Assembly (NCBI RefSeq): GCF_003858455.1
Contig: NZ_RQZF01000012.1
Span: 20,636 to 84,635, forward strand
Reading direction: 5' to 3'
From: Schaalia canis
GTDB lineage: Bacteria; Actinomycetota; Actinomycetes; Actinomycetales; Actinomycetaceae
Length of the DNA stretch: 64,000 bases
The translations under genes and the position numbers were made by a program. This document shows, in pieces, positions 1 to 7,960 of this stretch (its first letter is position 1; every line of letters begins with the position of its first letter). Below the pieces are notes generated by a model that ran no database searches, was not told the origin of the DNA, and saw only the letters and a list, made by a program, of their open reading frames with translations.

Positions 1-1227
1 TGGCTGCGCATCGGCCTGCGTCAGGGGGCGGCCATGACAGGCATCGTTGGGGTGGCCAGCTTGATTGCGCTGATGAGCCTGGTATTCGTGCGCTGGGAGA
101 ACGTCGTTGCCATCGCTGACTTGCTGCAACCGGCAACCACGGTAGACACGGTGATGCTGGCTATCGCGCAGGCGCTCTTTGTGCCGACGGCAGGCGCATG
201 GGTGGCGGCCTGGGGGGCGGGGCCAGGCATCGTCCTGGGGCCCGACACTGTCCATTCACTGACGTCAGCTCCGACCGCGCCGATTCCGCCGGTGCCTTTC
301 CTCGGCGTGCTGCCTTCCTCTCCCGTGGGCGCATGGGTGGTGTGTGTGCCGCTGGCGTTGGGTGCCCTGGTGGGGGTACTTTTTGCCTGGCGAGGCCGCC
401 TGCCCTCCCTACGCGAGCAGGCCTATGCGTTGGGCGTTGCTGCGGGAGTGTTCGCCCTGTTCATGGCTGCGTGGATGTGGCTGTCGATCCTGACCTTGGG
501 ACAGGGACGCATGGTGGGGATCGGCCCGCGTCTGGAGTGGGCGCTGCCTGCGTTGCTGGGGGAAATCCTGGGCGCGGTTGCGCTGATCGTGGTGCTTTCA
601 CATCCCATCACTCGTGCATGGATGCAGGGGCGTCGCGTGGACGCTCACGAGGCACTGGCTGGAAGTAGTTTGGGCCAGAAGATCCGTGCAGGACAAGCTG
701 CTCACGAGGACGAGGCCGATGCCATGTCTGGCGAAAGCACAACAGCCGACGTGAAGGGCGCGAATGCTGAGGTTTCCACCGATGAAGTGCCTAGCGCTGA
801 ACCTGCCTCCGAGGTGTCCACGTCTGAGGTGAGGGACCCCGACGATATTCCCACCGAGGTATTCTCAGTTGCCGAGGGTGCTGATTCTGTGCAGCCAGAG
901 TTGGTCGAAGTTTTCGAGTCGTCTGAGGGTGACGCTGCGACCTCGCAAACGACTGAAACGGATGCTGCGCCCACCGAGACGACGGCTCCACTGTCTGAGG
1001 TAACCGCCTCAGCGGAGGACGCTACGGATGATCCGGCCATAAACGCGGCCGCTTCTGATGTAGACGCTCGCGGTTCTGCCCAGAACCCTTCAACAGAACC
1101 GGCCGACACCGGCTCCGTCGACACCGGCTCGCTGTACGCCACCGCGCGTCGGCCTCGCCCAGCGACAGAGGCCGACAACATCCCCACCACCCGTATCCCC
1201 CGCATTGAGGACCCCGCCGATGACTAA
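1..1227 (+). CDS. DUF6350 family membrane protein, 5' partial
   Basis: The frame is open from base 1 (WLRIGLRQGAA precedes the first Met at 34), so the N-terminus lies outside the window. The visible part has several hydrophobic segments in its first ~205 residues after that Met, including a Trp/Leu-rich helix pair, then a long hydrophilic tail (about residue 225 to the end) rich in Glu, Ser, Thr and Ala that looks disordered. Polytopic proteins of this family lie directly upstream of purN/purH in many actinobacteria and are sometimes labelled PerM-like cell-division proteins; the function is not established. The stop overlaps the purN start by 8 bases, suggesting translational coupling. The family call rests on context plus membrane architecture. 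Confidence 0.7.
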   Translation, partial: WLRIGLRQGAAMTGIVGVASLIALMSLVFVRWENVVAIADLLQPATTVDTVMLAIAQALFVPTAGAWVAAWGAGPGIVLGPDTVHSLTSAPTAPIPPVPFLGVLPSSPVGAWVVCVPLALGALVGVLFAWRGRLPSLREQAYALGVAAGVFALFMAAWMWLSILTLGQGRMVGIGPRLEWALPALLGEILGAVALIVVLSHPITRAWMQGRRVDAHEALAGSSLGQKIRAGQAAHEDEADAMSGESTTADVKGANAEVSTDEVPSAEPASEVSTSEVRDPDDIPTEVFSVAEGADSVQPELVEVFESSEGDAATSQTTETDAAPTETTAPLSEVTASAEDATDDPAINAAASDVDARGSAQNPSTEPADTGSVDTGSLYATARRPRPATEADNIPTTRIPRIEDPADD

Positions 1228-1873
1228 GCAGACGCAAGCACCCTTGGCCCCCGCCCGCATCCTCGTCCTTGTGTCAGGGGAGGGCTCAAATATGAAGGCC
1301 ATTGTCGAGGCCGCCCGCGCCCCCTACTGGGGCGGAAAAGTCGTGGCCGTCGGCGCGGATCGGGAATGTGCGGGTCTGGAGTGGGCCGCAGAACAGGAGA
1401 TTCCCACCTTCTGCCATCCCTTCACACGCGGCACGGACGATGCCCGGGGGGATCGCGCGCAGTGGGACCGAGAGTTGGCCGAACTCATGGCCGAGTATGA
1501 GCCTGACATGGTCGTCTGCGCCGGATACCTCAAGCTCTTGGGGTCCGCAGTCTTAGAGCGATTCGAGGGGCGCATCGTCAACACCCACAACTCTTTACTG
1601 CCCTCATTCCCCGGTGTGCGCGGGCCCGCCGACGCCATTGAAGCAGGCGTGAAGCTGGCTGGCGCCACCCTATTCATTGTTGACCCCGGCCTGGACACGG
1701 GCGCGATTGTCGCTCAGGTGGCTGTGCCCGTTGAGGATGATGACGACGCGGACTCTCTACTGGCACGCATCAAAATTGCCGAGCAAAAGCAACTGGTCGA
1801 GGCCGTTGGCCGCATGATCCGCGAAGGCTGGACCATTAACGGGCGCCGCGTGCGGTATGGGGTGGAGGGGTGA
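1220..1873 (+). CDS. purN: phosphoribosylglycinamide formyltransferase (GART)
   Basis: Transfers the formyl group of 10-formyltetrahydrofolate to GAR in purine synthesis (cytosolic). The 217-residue product has the family's usual length. Visible motifs: N-terminal LVSGEGSNMKAI phosphate-binding loop near residue 15, VCAGYLKLL, then NTHNSLLPSFPG with the catalytic Asn and His, and DTGAIVAQ near the end with the family's Asp. ATG 1220 is chosen over an upstream TTG at 1205 because the protein then begins just before the conserved strand and overlaps the preceding gene by 8 bases. purH, a later step of the pathway, lies 1.8 kb downstream, separated by a reverse-strand ATPase gene. Confidence 0.95.
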   Translation: MTKQTQAPLAPARILVLVSGEGSNMKAIVEAARAPYWGGKVVAVGADRECAGLEWAAEQEIPTFCHPFTRGTDDARGDRAQWDRELAELMAEYEPDMVVCAGYLKLLGSAVLERFEGRIVNTHNSLLPSFPGVRGPADAIEAGVKLAGATLFIVDPGLDTGAIVAQVAVPVEDDDDADSLLARIKIAEQKQLVEAVGRMIREGWTINGRRVRYGVEG

Positions 1874-1891
1874 GGGGGCTCTGAGAGTCCG

Positions 1892-2005
1892 ATGAACGGC
1901 GATTTTGACATCTCTATCGAGGGCTATCACTTTCATGTTTCCCGCACTCAATCTGGGTACGTTGATGAGACGGACAATATCCAGGTCACGCGCAGAAACC
2001 TATAG
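1892..2005 (+). CDS. possible 37-residue small protein
   Basis: An ATG at 1892 opens a 37-codon frame (begins MNGDFDISIEG, ends VTRRNL) with mixed polar and aromatic residues. A weak purine stretch (GAGAG) precedes it. It fills the gap between purN and the convergent ATPase gene. I recognise no family; it may be a decayed fragment or chance. Confidence 0.2.
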   Translation: MNGDFDISIEGYHFHVSRTQSGYVDETDNIQVTRRNL

Positions 2006-2058
2006 AGCGTCAGTCGAGTAGCCAGAGGTGGCGCAGATTTCAACTCTCCATCGTGACC

Positions 2059-3318
2059 TCACACCCCCAGCGTCCCAAGTGGAATCACATGCACGCCGTC
2101 CGCGCGGGTGTGAGCAATGCCTGTCGGGGTAATGACGGCGAGAGCCGCAGGCTCGCGCTCAACCTTTGCCGCGACGCGCAGCAGATTCGCTGCAGCTTTA
2201 TCGACCGCATCCACCCCGATTTTGACCTCAAAGCCGACCCAGCGCCCGGCCTCGTCCTCGACAATGATGTCGATTTCATCGCGGCCCTTTGTATCACGGA
2301 AGTGGAAGACACCGCGCGCGCCCATCGCCTGGGCGTAGATGCGCACATCGTGTGTCACCTGAGACTCGAAGAGGAAACCCAAGGTATTGGGCTCGGCAAG
2401 CAAGCGATCCGGGGTCGCACCCAAAAGCGAAGCCGCCAGCGACGGGTCCGTTAAGTGACGCACCGGTGCCTGGCTCGCAGTCGTCTTGGAACGCAGCTTC
2501 GGTGACCATGCAGGTTGATCCTCTACCAGGAACATTCGTGAAGCCAGGTCATGCAGGGTAGATGCCGCTTGAGGGCCAACCGTTGTCGCCAAATAGTCAC
2601 CCATGTGCGCAGTCAGTGCCGTGAAGGCAGCGGGTTGAGCGGTCATGGCGGCAACCGCACGCAGGTAGGCCAAAAAACGCCGAGGATCACGCGAGGCACC
2701 CGTCAAGGTGCGGTAATCACGCTCCGTAATATCGGCCAGATAGGAACGAATCCGCCGCGCCCCAACCTCCGGCGACGCATCCCACCAGCCTGGCCAACCG
2801 CCCACAACGAGACGATCAATAACATCAGAGAACTCAAGGGGAGAGTCTGTAACAGGAATCTGCTGGCCATCCTTCAGGTCAAATAGCCCTGACAGAGAGA
2901 CTGCTCCAGAAGAGTGCCCCGTCTCCATCAAAGACATGGTGCGCATAAGAATGCGATCGAAACGCCCCGCCCCAGAATGACGCAGAGGATCATCCTCAGG
3001 GGTCGCCGACCCTGTCAAAATGAACTGGCCCGATGTGCGGCGCTCATCTACCGCGCGGCGAACCTCGTTCCATAAGCCAGGAACAAGCTGCCACTCGTCC
3101 AGCAGGCGAGGGCTCTCTCCCGCCAGGGCTGTACTCGGCTGCTGCTGCGCTAAAGAAGCGCGAGGTTCGTTCATATCCAGGCGCAGTGAAGAGGTGGCAA
3201 ACTGCAAGGCAGTTTCCGTCTTGCCGCAAGCGCGAGCGCCACGTAGTTCTATCGCCCCCGAACTTTCGAGAGCAAGTTGAATCTCAGCGTCAACAATGCG
3301 CGGAATATAGTCGTTCAT
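2059..3318 (-). CDS. AAA ATPase with DUF4143 / PD-(D/E)XK-like C-terminus
   Basis: The 419-residue product has an AAA_14-type ATPase start: Walker A ELRGARACGKTETA at about residues 24-37, Walker B with acidic pair in PRLLDEWQLVP near residue 72, and a sensor-like FILTGSA near 100. The C-terminal part is DUF4143-like and ends with a nuclease-fold signature, GRDEIDIIV followed by GFEVKIG (the D...ExK pattern) at roughly residues 345-370. The family is abundant in bacteria and archaea and has no agreed function. ATG 3318 has no Shine-Dalgarno, but TATACT lies 7 bases upstream, so the message is probably leaderless. The gene is oriented against purN and purH and splits the two purine genes. Four 23-bp tandem repeats start about 16 bases upstream of its start codon. 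Confidence 0.85.
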   Translation of the reverse strand: MNDYIPRIVDAEIQLALESSGAIELRGARACGKTETALQFATSSLRLDMNEPRASLAQQQPSTALAGESPRLLDEWQLVPGLWNEVRRAVDERRTSGQFILTGSATPEDDPLRHSGAGRFDRILMRTMSLMETGHSSGAVSLSGLFDLKDGQQIPVTDSPLEFSDVIDRLVVGGWPGWWDASPEVGARRIRSYLADITERDYRTLTGASRDPRRFLAYLRAVAAMTAQPAAFTALTAHMGDYLATTVGPQAASTLHDLASRMFLVEDQPAWSPKLRSKTTASQAPVRHLTDPSLAASLLGATPDRLLAEPNTLGFLFESQVTHDVRIYAQAMGARGVFHFRDTKGRDEIDIIVEDEAGRWVGFEVKIGVDAVDKAAANLLRVAAKVEREPAALAVITPTGIAHTRADGVHVIPLGTLGV

Positions 3319-3325
3319 GAGGTTG

Positions 3326-3331
3326 AGTATA
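3326..3331 (-). promoter_or_regulatory. -10 hexamer of the AAA/DUF4143 gene (leaderless)
   Basis: On the reverse strand TATACT lies 7 bases before ATG 3318, the spacing expected when transcription begins at or next to the start codon. The first 23-bp repeat (3335-3357) covers the region where the -35 element would be, so repeat-bound protein would be placed to block or recruit polymerase. Confidence 0.5.
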
Positions 3332-3334
3332 GCC

Positions 3335-3426
3335 TTGACTATGGGAGTTCTCCACTAAAGGGTATAGGATTTCTCCATATCTGACTATAGGAGTTCTCCA
3401 CTAGTGACTATAGAGATTCTCCACCT
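3335..3426. repeat. four tandem 23-bp repeats in the divergent AAA/purH promoter region
   Basis: Units at 3335-3357, 3358-3380, 3381-3403 and 3404-3426 abut without gaps. Units 1, 3 and 4 share TGACTATnGnG followed by TTCTCCAC; unit 2 is more diverged (GGTATAGGATTTCTCCA). Each contains a short dyad, best in units 1 and 3 as GGAGTTCTCC. The exact 23-bp phasing places every site on nearly the same DNA face two helical turns apart, as in tandem operators or iterons. No other copies were noticed in the window. Confidence 0.85.
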
Positions 3427-3584
3427 CCGACATCCGTGTGTACGGCCCTTAGCGCACCCAAAATGGCGTTCGGAACCACCCCGTCACCCGCTCGCCTTCG
3501 CATCCACACGCGCCGGCATCGCCCCCAGCTTCCTACACCGTGGACCGCCCTTCCCGCGTGTGCGCTCAGACGCTAAAGTGAGCT

Positions 3585-3664
3585 GTGGCCGCAACTGGCG
3601 AGGGTGGAGGACCACCGGGGAGCGGCCGGGGACAGGCCCTACAGGCGTCGCCCGCCTGGGCGCC
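3585..3664 (+). promoter_or_regulatory. ZTP (pfl) riboswitch upstream of purH
   Basis: The pfl core is readable. P1 is GGCCGC (3587-3592) with GCGGCC (3622-3627). ACTGGCG (3594-3600) is followed by P2, GGTGG (3603-3607) with CCACC (3612-3616), and then CGGGGAGC. After a variable linker comes the hallmark CGCCCGCCTGGGC (about 3649-3661). Known members bind ZMP/ZTP, which accumulates when 10-formyl-THF limits the PurH reaction. Its position just before purH matches that role. Confidence 0.9.
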
Positions 3665-3666
3665 GG

Positions 3667-3693
3667 GGCGAGGATACGCTCGCCTACCGGAGG
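3667..3693 (+). promoter_or_regulatory. hairpin and ribosome-binding site of purH (likely expression platform)
   Basis: GGCGAG (3667-3672) can pair with CTCGCC (3679-3684), directly before CCGGAGG (3687-3693), which lies 4 bases from ATG 3698. No T-run follows, so the riboswitch more probably controls ribosome access than termination. Confidence 0.5.
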
Positions 3694-3697
3694 AAAC

Positions 3698-5662
3698 ATG
3701 TCCACCCCCGTTACCCACACGGTTAACCTCGACAACCTTGACGCCATTGATGTCCGCCCCATCCGCCGCGCCCTCATCAGCGTCTACGACAAAACTGGCC
3801 TCATTGAGTTGGCCCGCGCTCTGGCTGACGCTGGTGTGGAAATCGTCTCCACCGGCTCAACCGCCGCACGCATTGCCGAGGCCGGAATCCCTGTCACCCC
3901 CGTTGATGATGTGACCGGTTTTCCCGAAGTGCTCGAAGGCCGCGTCAAGACCCTGCATCCCCATGTTCACGCGGGCATTCTGGCTGACCAGCGCAAGGCT
4001 GACCACCGCCAGCAGCTCGCTGACCTTGATATCGTGGCCTTTGATCTGGTTGTGTGCAACCTCTATCCCTTCACTGATACCGTCGCTTCGGGCGCGGGCT
4101 TTGACGCCTGCGTTGAGCAGATTGACATCGGCGGGCCCTCGATGGTGCGCGCCGCCGCGAAGAACCACCCTTCCGTCGCGGTGGTGACCGCGCCTGAGCG
4201 CTACGAGGACGTTGTCGGCGCCGCCGCTGGCGAGGGCTTCACATTGGACGAACGCCGTGAGCTGGCCGCCGAGGCCTTCACCCACACGGCCCTGTACGAC
4301 ATGGCTGTGGCCACCTGGTTTGGTGAACAGTGCGGCCGACATGACATTGAAACCGCGCTCTTGAGTGCTTTCATGGGCCCAGCTGTTGCCGACGCGTTGG
4401 ACCTTGTTGAACTGAACGAAAACGAGGGCGAGGGCGGCTGTGGCGCTGGCTGTGCGTGCGCCACCTCCGATGACGCTGCCGGTGAGATTGTGGCAGGCGA
4501 AGGCGCAGGCGAGGACGATACCAACTTCGCCTGGCCAACCGTTGTGGGGGAGGCTTTCGAGCTGGCGGAAGTGCTGCGTTACGGCGAGAACCCCCACCAG
4601 AACGCGGCCGTCTACCGTCAGGCTCGCTTTGACGAGGACGAAGAGAGCGCAGGCGGTGCTGCCACAGACCTTGCCGAAGATGTCGCGCCCCTGCCTGGCA
4701 TTGCTAATGCCCGCCAGCTTCACGGCAAGGCCATGAGCTACAACAACTACACCGATGGTGACGCGGCCCTGCGCGCCGCCTACGATCACGAGCAGCCCTG
4801 CGTCGCCATTATCAAACACGCCAATCCCTGCGGTATCGCAGTAGGTGAGGACGTGGCCGAGGCCCACCGCAAAGCCCACGCCTGCGACCCTGTCTCCGCC
4901 TTCGGTGGTGTCATCGCCGTGAACCGACCCGTTAGTGTGGAATTGGCCGAGCAGATTGCGCCGATCTTCACTGAGGTTGTCCTGGCACCCGCCTATGAGG
5001 ACGGAGCGTTGGAGGTCCTTTCTACCAAGAAGAACCTGCGCGTCCTGCAGGTTACCCCGCCAGTACGGGCGACCTCTGACGTGGACAGCGGCGAGATTGA
5101 GGTGGAGTTTAAGCAGATCAGCGGCGGTGTGCTTGTTCAGGAACGCGACGACCTGGATGCCGCAGGTGACAGCTCCGAGAACTGGACGCTCGCGGCCGGT
5201 CAGCCCGCTGACGAGGCCACCCTGGCCGACCTGGAATTCGCATGGCGCTCGGTTCGCGCTGTGCGTTCCAATGCCATCATCATCTGCCGGGATGGGGCGT
5301 CGGTAGGCGTGGGCATGGGGCAGGTCAATCGCGTGGATTCATGCAAGCTGGCCGTTGAGCGCGCCAACACCCTGGGGGGCCGCTCAACAGGCGATGCGGC
5401 AGCGGACGTGAACGAACCTGGAGGTGCGAGGCCTGCGTCTGCCTCCGTCACTGCTCTCACGCCAGAGCGTCGTTCTGAAGGTGCGGTTGCTGCGTCGGAT
5501 GCGTTCTTCCCCTTCGCTGATGGGCTGCAGGTCCTCATCGACGCGGGTGTAAAGGCCGTGGTCCAGCCCGGTGGTTCTGTTCGCGATGAGGAAACAATTG
5601 CGGCGGCTCAGGCTGCGGGTATTACGATGTACCTCACTGGAACACGCCACTTTGCGCACTGA
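3698..5662 (+). CDS. purH: AICAR transformylase / IMP cyclohydrolase
   Basis: Catalyses the last two steps of IMP synthesis. N-terminal MGS-like cyclohydrolase domain ([11 protein letters not shown] near residue 24, [22 protein letters not shown]) and C-terminal transformylase domain ([42 protein letters not shown], ending GTRHFAH). The product is 654 residues, well above the usual ~510-530. The surplus is in low-complexity inserts: an acidic Gly/Ala/Cys stretch near residues 240-275, another near 310-325, and a Ser/Ala/Glu insert before the SDAFFPF motif. The frame stays open upstream to 3404, but ATG 3698 has the ribosome-binding site and starts the conserved domain, and the upstream stretch is the riboswitch. 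Confidence 0.96.
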   Translation: MSTPVTHTVNLDNLDAIDVRPIRRALISVYDKTGLIELARALADAGVEIVSTGSTAARIAEAGIPVTPVDDVTGFPEVLEGRVKTLHPHVHAGILADQRKADHRQQLADLDIVAFDLVVCNLYPFTDTVASGAGFDACVEQIDIGGPSMVRAAAKNHPSVAVVTAPERYEDVVGAAAGEGFTLDERRELAAEAFTHTALYDMAVATWFGEQCGRHDIETALLSAFMGPAVADALDLVELNENEGEGGCGAGCACATSDDAAGEIVAGEGAGEDDTNFAWPTVVGEAFELAEVLRYGENPHQNAAVYRQARFDEDEESAGGAATDLAEDVAPLPGIANARQLHGKAMSYNNYTDGDAALRAAYDHEQPCVAIIKHANPCGIAVGEDVAEAHRKAHACDPVSAFGGVIAVNRPVSVELAEQIAPIFTEVVLAPAYEDGALEVLSTKKNLRVLQVTPPVRATSDVDSGEIEVEFKQISGGVLVQERDDLDAAGDSSENWTLAAGQPADEATLADLEFAWRSVRAVRSNAIIICRDGASVGVGMGQVNRVDSCKLAVERANTLGGRSTGDAAADVNEPGGARPASASVTALTPERRSEGAVAASDAFFPFADGLQVLIDAGVKAVVQPGGSVRDEETIAAAQAAGITMYLTGTRHFAH

Positions 5663-5720
5663 GTTCATCGAACTGGGCTGACAGAGCCTCATCCTCTCTG
5701 GAGCTGACACATTCCACTGG

Positions 5721-5763
5721 TGCCGGTGGCCGAAAGATCGCGATTGATCGTTCCCCACCGGCA
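5721..5763 (+). other. stem-loop in the 5663-5863 gap
   Basis: TGCCGGTGG (5721-5729) is perfectly complementary to CCACCGGCA (5755-5763), with GATC/GATC able to pair inside the loop. There is no T-run, so it is not a clear terminator; it could shape the leader of the ABC genes. The rest of the gap shows only a purine-rich AAGGATG before GTG 5864. Confidence 0.35.
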
Positions 5764-5863
5764 TCGGTGTGCGCCGTGGGTACTGGACACGCGAAACTGC
5801 CGTCCGCTTCAGGCATGCGACGGCGATAACCAATGAGCTGCCTACTATTCATAAGGATGTCCT

Positions 5864-7960
5864 GTGTCTGCCTCAGACCGTACAAGCCCGGACCACACAA
5901 ACTCAGAGCGCACAACGACCCCTCAGCCTCGTAACGGCACGCGCAAGCAACGCCGACTCGCCCGCGAGCGCGCCCAGCGTCGCAGGGAGGCTGCGCGTTC
6001 CACTATGAGTGCCGAGGTTGCTGCCGACCTCGATAGTCAGGCGCGCGCGCTGGACACGGAGTTGTCTCCGATCGCTCCCACCCCGAGCCGCTGGCTCGCG
6101 CCCTTACGTTCGCCGCGTGGCCCCGCCCTTGTTCTTCCTGCAACGGGCAATGGTGTGCTGCGTGCATTGCTTCGGGAGCGCCGTTGGGCAGCGGTCTTTG
6201 CGTTGTCATTGTTCCTGCTGGGGTCGGTGTCATCGGCTCTTATGCCCTGGGCGATGGGCCGAGCCTTGGATATTGGTCTGGCGCACGGGATCGGGAGTGA
6301 GTTGGCGTGGGCGAGCGTGGTCTTCGTCCTCATCCTGACCGTTGTGGCTGCGGGTGATGGTTTCGGTCAGCTCGCAGAAACCGGGATGTGGGCGGGAGCG
6401 GATTGGGGGAGTAAGCGTAGCCTCGCCAGTCGAATCAGCCAGAGGTCACGCGCGATTAAACGCACGACGGCCTCTGGGGATGTGGTTACTGCTGCCAGTA
6501 CTGATAGTGGCGCTATTGGTGACCTTTTCACCACTGTCCCGGAGTTTATCGCTGCCACCATTTCGATCTGCATCGTCTCTTACCTGATGCTCACCGCGTC
6601 AGTGCCGTTGGGCTTGACGGTGCTCATTGGTTTGCCCATTGTTCTGGCTTTCCTTGCGTGGATTTCTCGCCCGTTGGAGAAACGCCAAAGCGACTTGCGC
6701 GATGAGCAGGGCAAGCTGACAACCATTGCCACTGACGCCGTGCAGGGTCTGCGTATTCTGCGCGGTATTGGCGGTGAAGCATCCTACGCCGCGGCCTACG
6801 CTGAGCAGTCCCAGCGTGTGCGTGATGCGGCAATCCGCGCTGCGGCAACTTCATCGCTGCTGTATGCGGCTCGTATTGCTGCGCCGATGCTGCTCATTAC
6901 CCTGGTGGTCGCCCAAGGCGCGCTGCTGACGTTGAACGGACAGCTCACGGTTGGGCAGTTGCTCTCCTTCTACGGGTTCACGCTCTACCTGCGCCACCCG
7001 CTGTGGATGGCGGCAATGGTGTTGGAGAATCTGACGCGCGCTCGCGTGGGTGCCCGCCGAATTGGCGAGGTCTTTGCCGTGGAGCCCCTCGTTGCAGACG
7101 CACCTTCTGGCGAGGGCGAATCCGCCGGTGCCACCACTACCGCCGCCCCGGCCTCGTGGGAGAGGGCGACCCTGAGCGTCGGCACCGTTGACCTGACCCC
7201 AGGGCGCATTACCGCCCTCGTTGGCCCAACGCCAGAAGCGGGAGCCGCCCTGGCGAGGAACTTCGCCCGCGTCGAAGACCCAACCCCCCTGCTTATCGAC
7301 GGTATTCCAGCAACGCAGATCCCCGTTGATGAACTGCGCAAACGCGTCATCCTCAGTGAGGCTACGCCCCAGCTTTTCGCCGGCACCTTGCGTGAAGCCC
7401 TGCGCGGCTCCCAGGCCGAGCTGCCCACAGCGGCGGGCGTCACCGAAACGGTCTGGCGCAATGATCTCGACACGGCAGCGCGCACGGAGGAAGGTGCCAT
7501 CTACGACACCCCCTCTGAGGCTGACCCGCGCCTCCTTGAAGCGATGGCTCACGCCCACGCCGAGGACGTCCTCACTTCTTTGCCCGGTGGGCTCAACGGC
7601 AACCTCGCTGAAAAGGGTCGCAATATCTCTGGTGGTCAGCGCCAACGCGTGGCCTTGGCCCGCGCCTACTCCACGCAAGCCCCCGTGCTTATCCTGGTCG
7701 AGCCCACCTCTGCCCTGGATGCCCACACGGAGGCCCTTGTCGGGCAGAGCCTGCAGGCCGCACGCGGCGGGCGTACGACGCTCATTGTCACCCACTCGCC
7801 CCTGCTGCTCACCTACTGCGACGAGGTCATCGTCATTGACGAGGCCGGAGGCGAGCGCGCTCGCGGCACATATGAGGAGCTGCTGGACGCCTCGTCCCAG
7901 GCCAGCGCCAATGAGGCCTACTCACTGCACGCCATTCTTGGAAAGGCGGATCAGCAATGA
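5864..7960 (+). CDS. ABC exporter half-transporter with degenerate nucleotide-binding motifs (subunit A)
   Basis: A 698-residue fused membrane/ATPase subunit. It has an unusually long basic N-terminus (first ~90 residues, RKQRRLARERAQRRREAA), about six membrane helices to ~residue 390, then the ATPase domain. The Walker A position reads ALVGPTPEAGAALA with no Lys, and Walker B is LILVEPTSALD with the Asp replaced by Val but the Glu kept. The signature ISGGQRQRVALARA is canonical. It therefore cannot form a normal ATP site from its own Walker A and should pair with the next gene, which has the complementary defect. GTG 5864 follows AAGGATG. The stop overlaps the next start (ATGA, 7957-7960). 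The substrate cannot be read from sequence; a drug or peptide exporter is possible. Confidence 0.88.
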   Translation: MSASDRTSPDHTNSERTTTPQPRNGTRKQRRLARERAQRRREAARSTMSAEVAADLDSQARALDTELSPIAPTPSRWLAPLRSPRGPALVLPATGNGVLRALLRERRWAAVFALSLFLLGSVSSALMPWAMGRALDIGLAHGIGSELAWASVVFVLILTVVAAGDGFGQLAETGMWAGADWGSKRSLASRISQRSRAIKRTTASGDVVTAASTDSGAIGDLFTTVPEFIAATISICIVSYLMLTASVPLGLTVLIGLPIVLAFLAWISRPLEKRQSDLRDEQGKLTTIATDAVQGLRILRGIGGEASYAAAYAEQSQRVRDAAIRAAATSSLLYAARIAAPMLLITLVVAQGALLTLNGQLTVGQLLSFYGFTLYLRHPLWMAAMVLENLTRARVGARRIGEVFAVEPLVADAPSGEGESAGATTTAAPASWERATLSVGTVDLTPGRITALVGPTPEAGAALARNFARVEDPTPLLIDGIPATQIPVDELRKRVILSEATPQLFAGTLREALRGSQAELPTAAGVTETVWRNDLDTAARTEEGAIYDTPSEADPRLLEAMAHAHAEDVLTSLPGGLNGNLAEKGRNISGGQRQRVALARAYSTQAPVLILVEPTSALDAHTEALVGQSLQAARGGRTTLIVTHSPLLLTYCDEVIVIDEAGGERARGTYEELLDASSQASANEAYSLHAILGKADQQ

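Noticed and set aside
3404..3697. N-terminal extension of PurH by 98 residues from GTG 3404
   Set aside because: The extension covers the last 23-bp repeat and the ZTP riboswitch, lacks PurH similarity, and ATG 3698 has its own ribosome-binding site.
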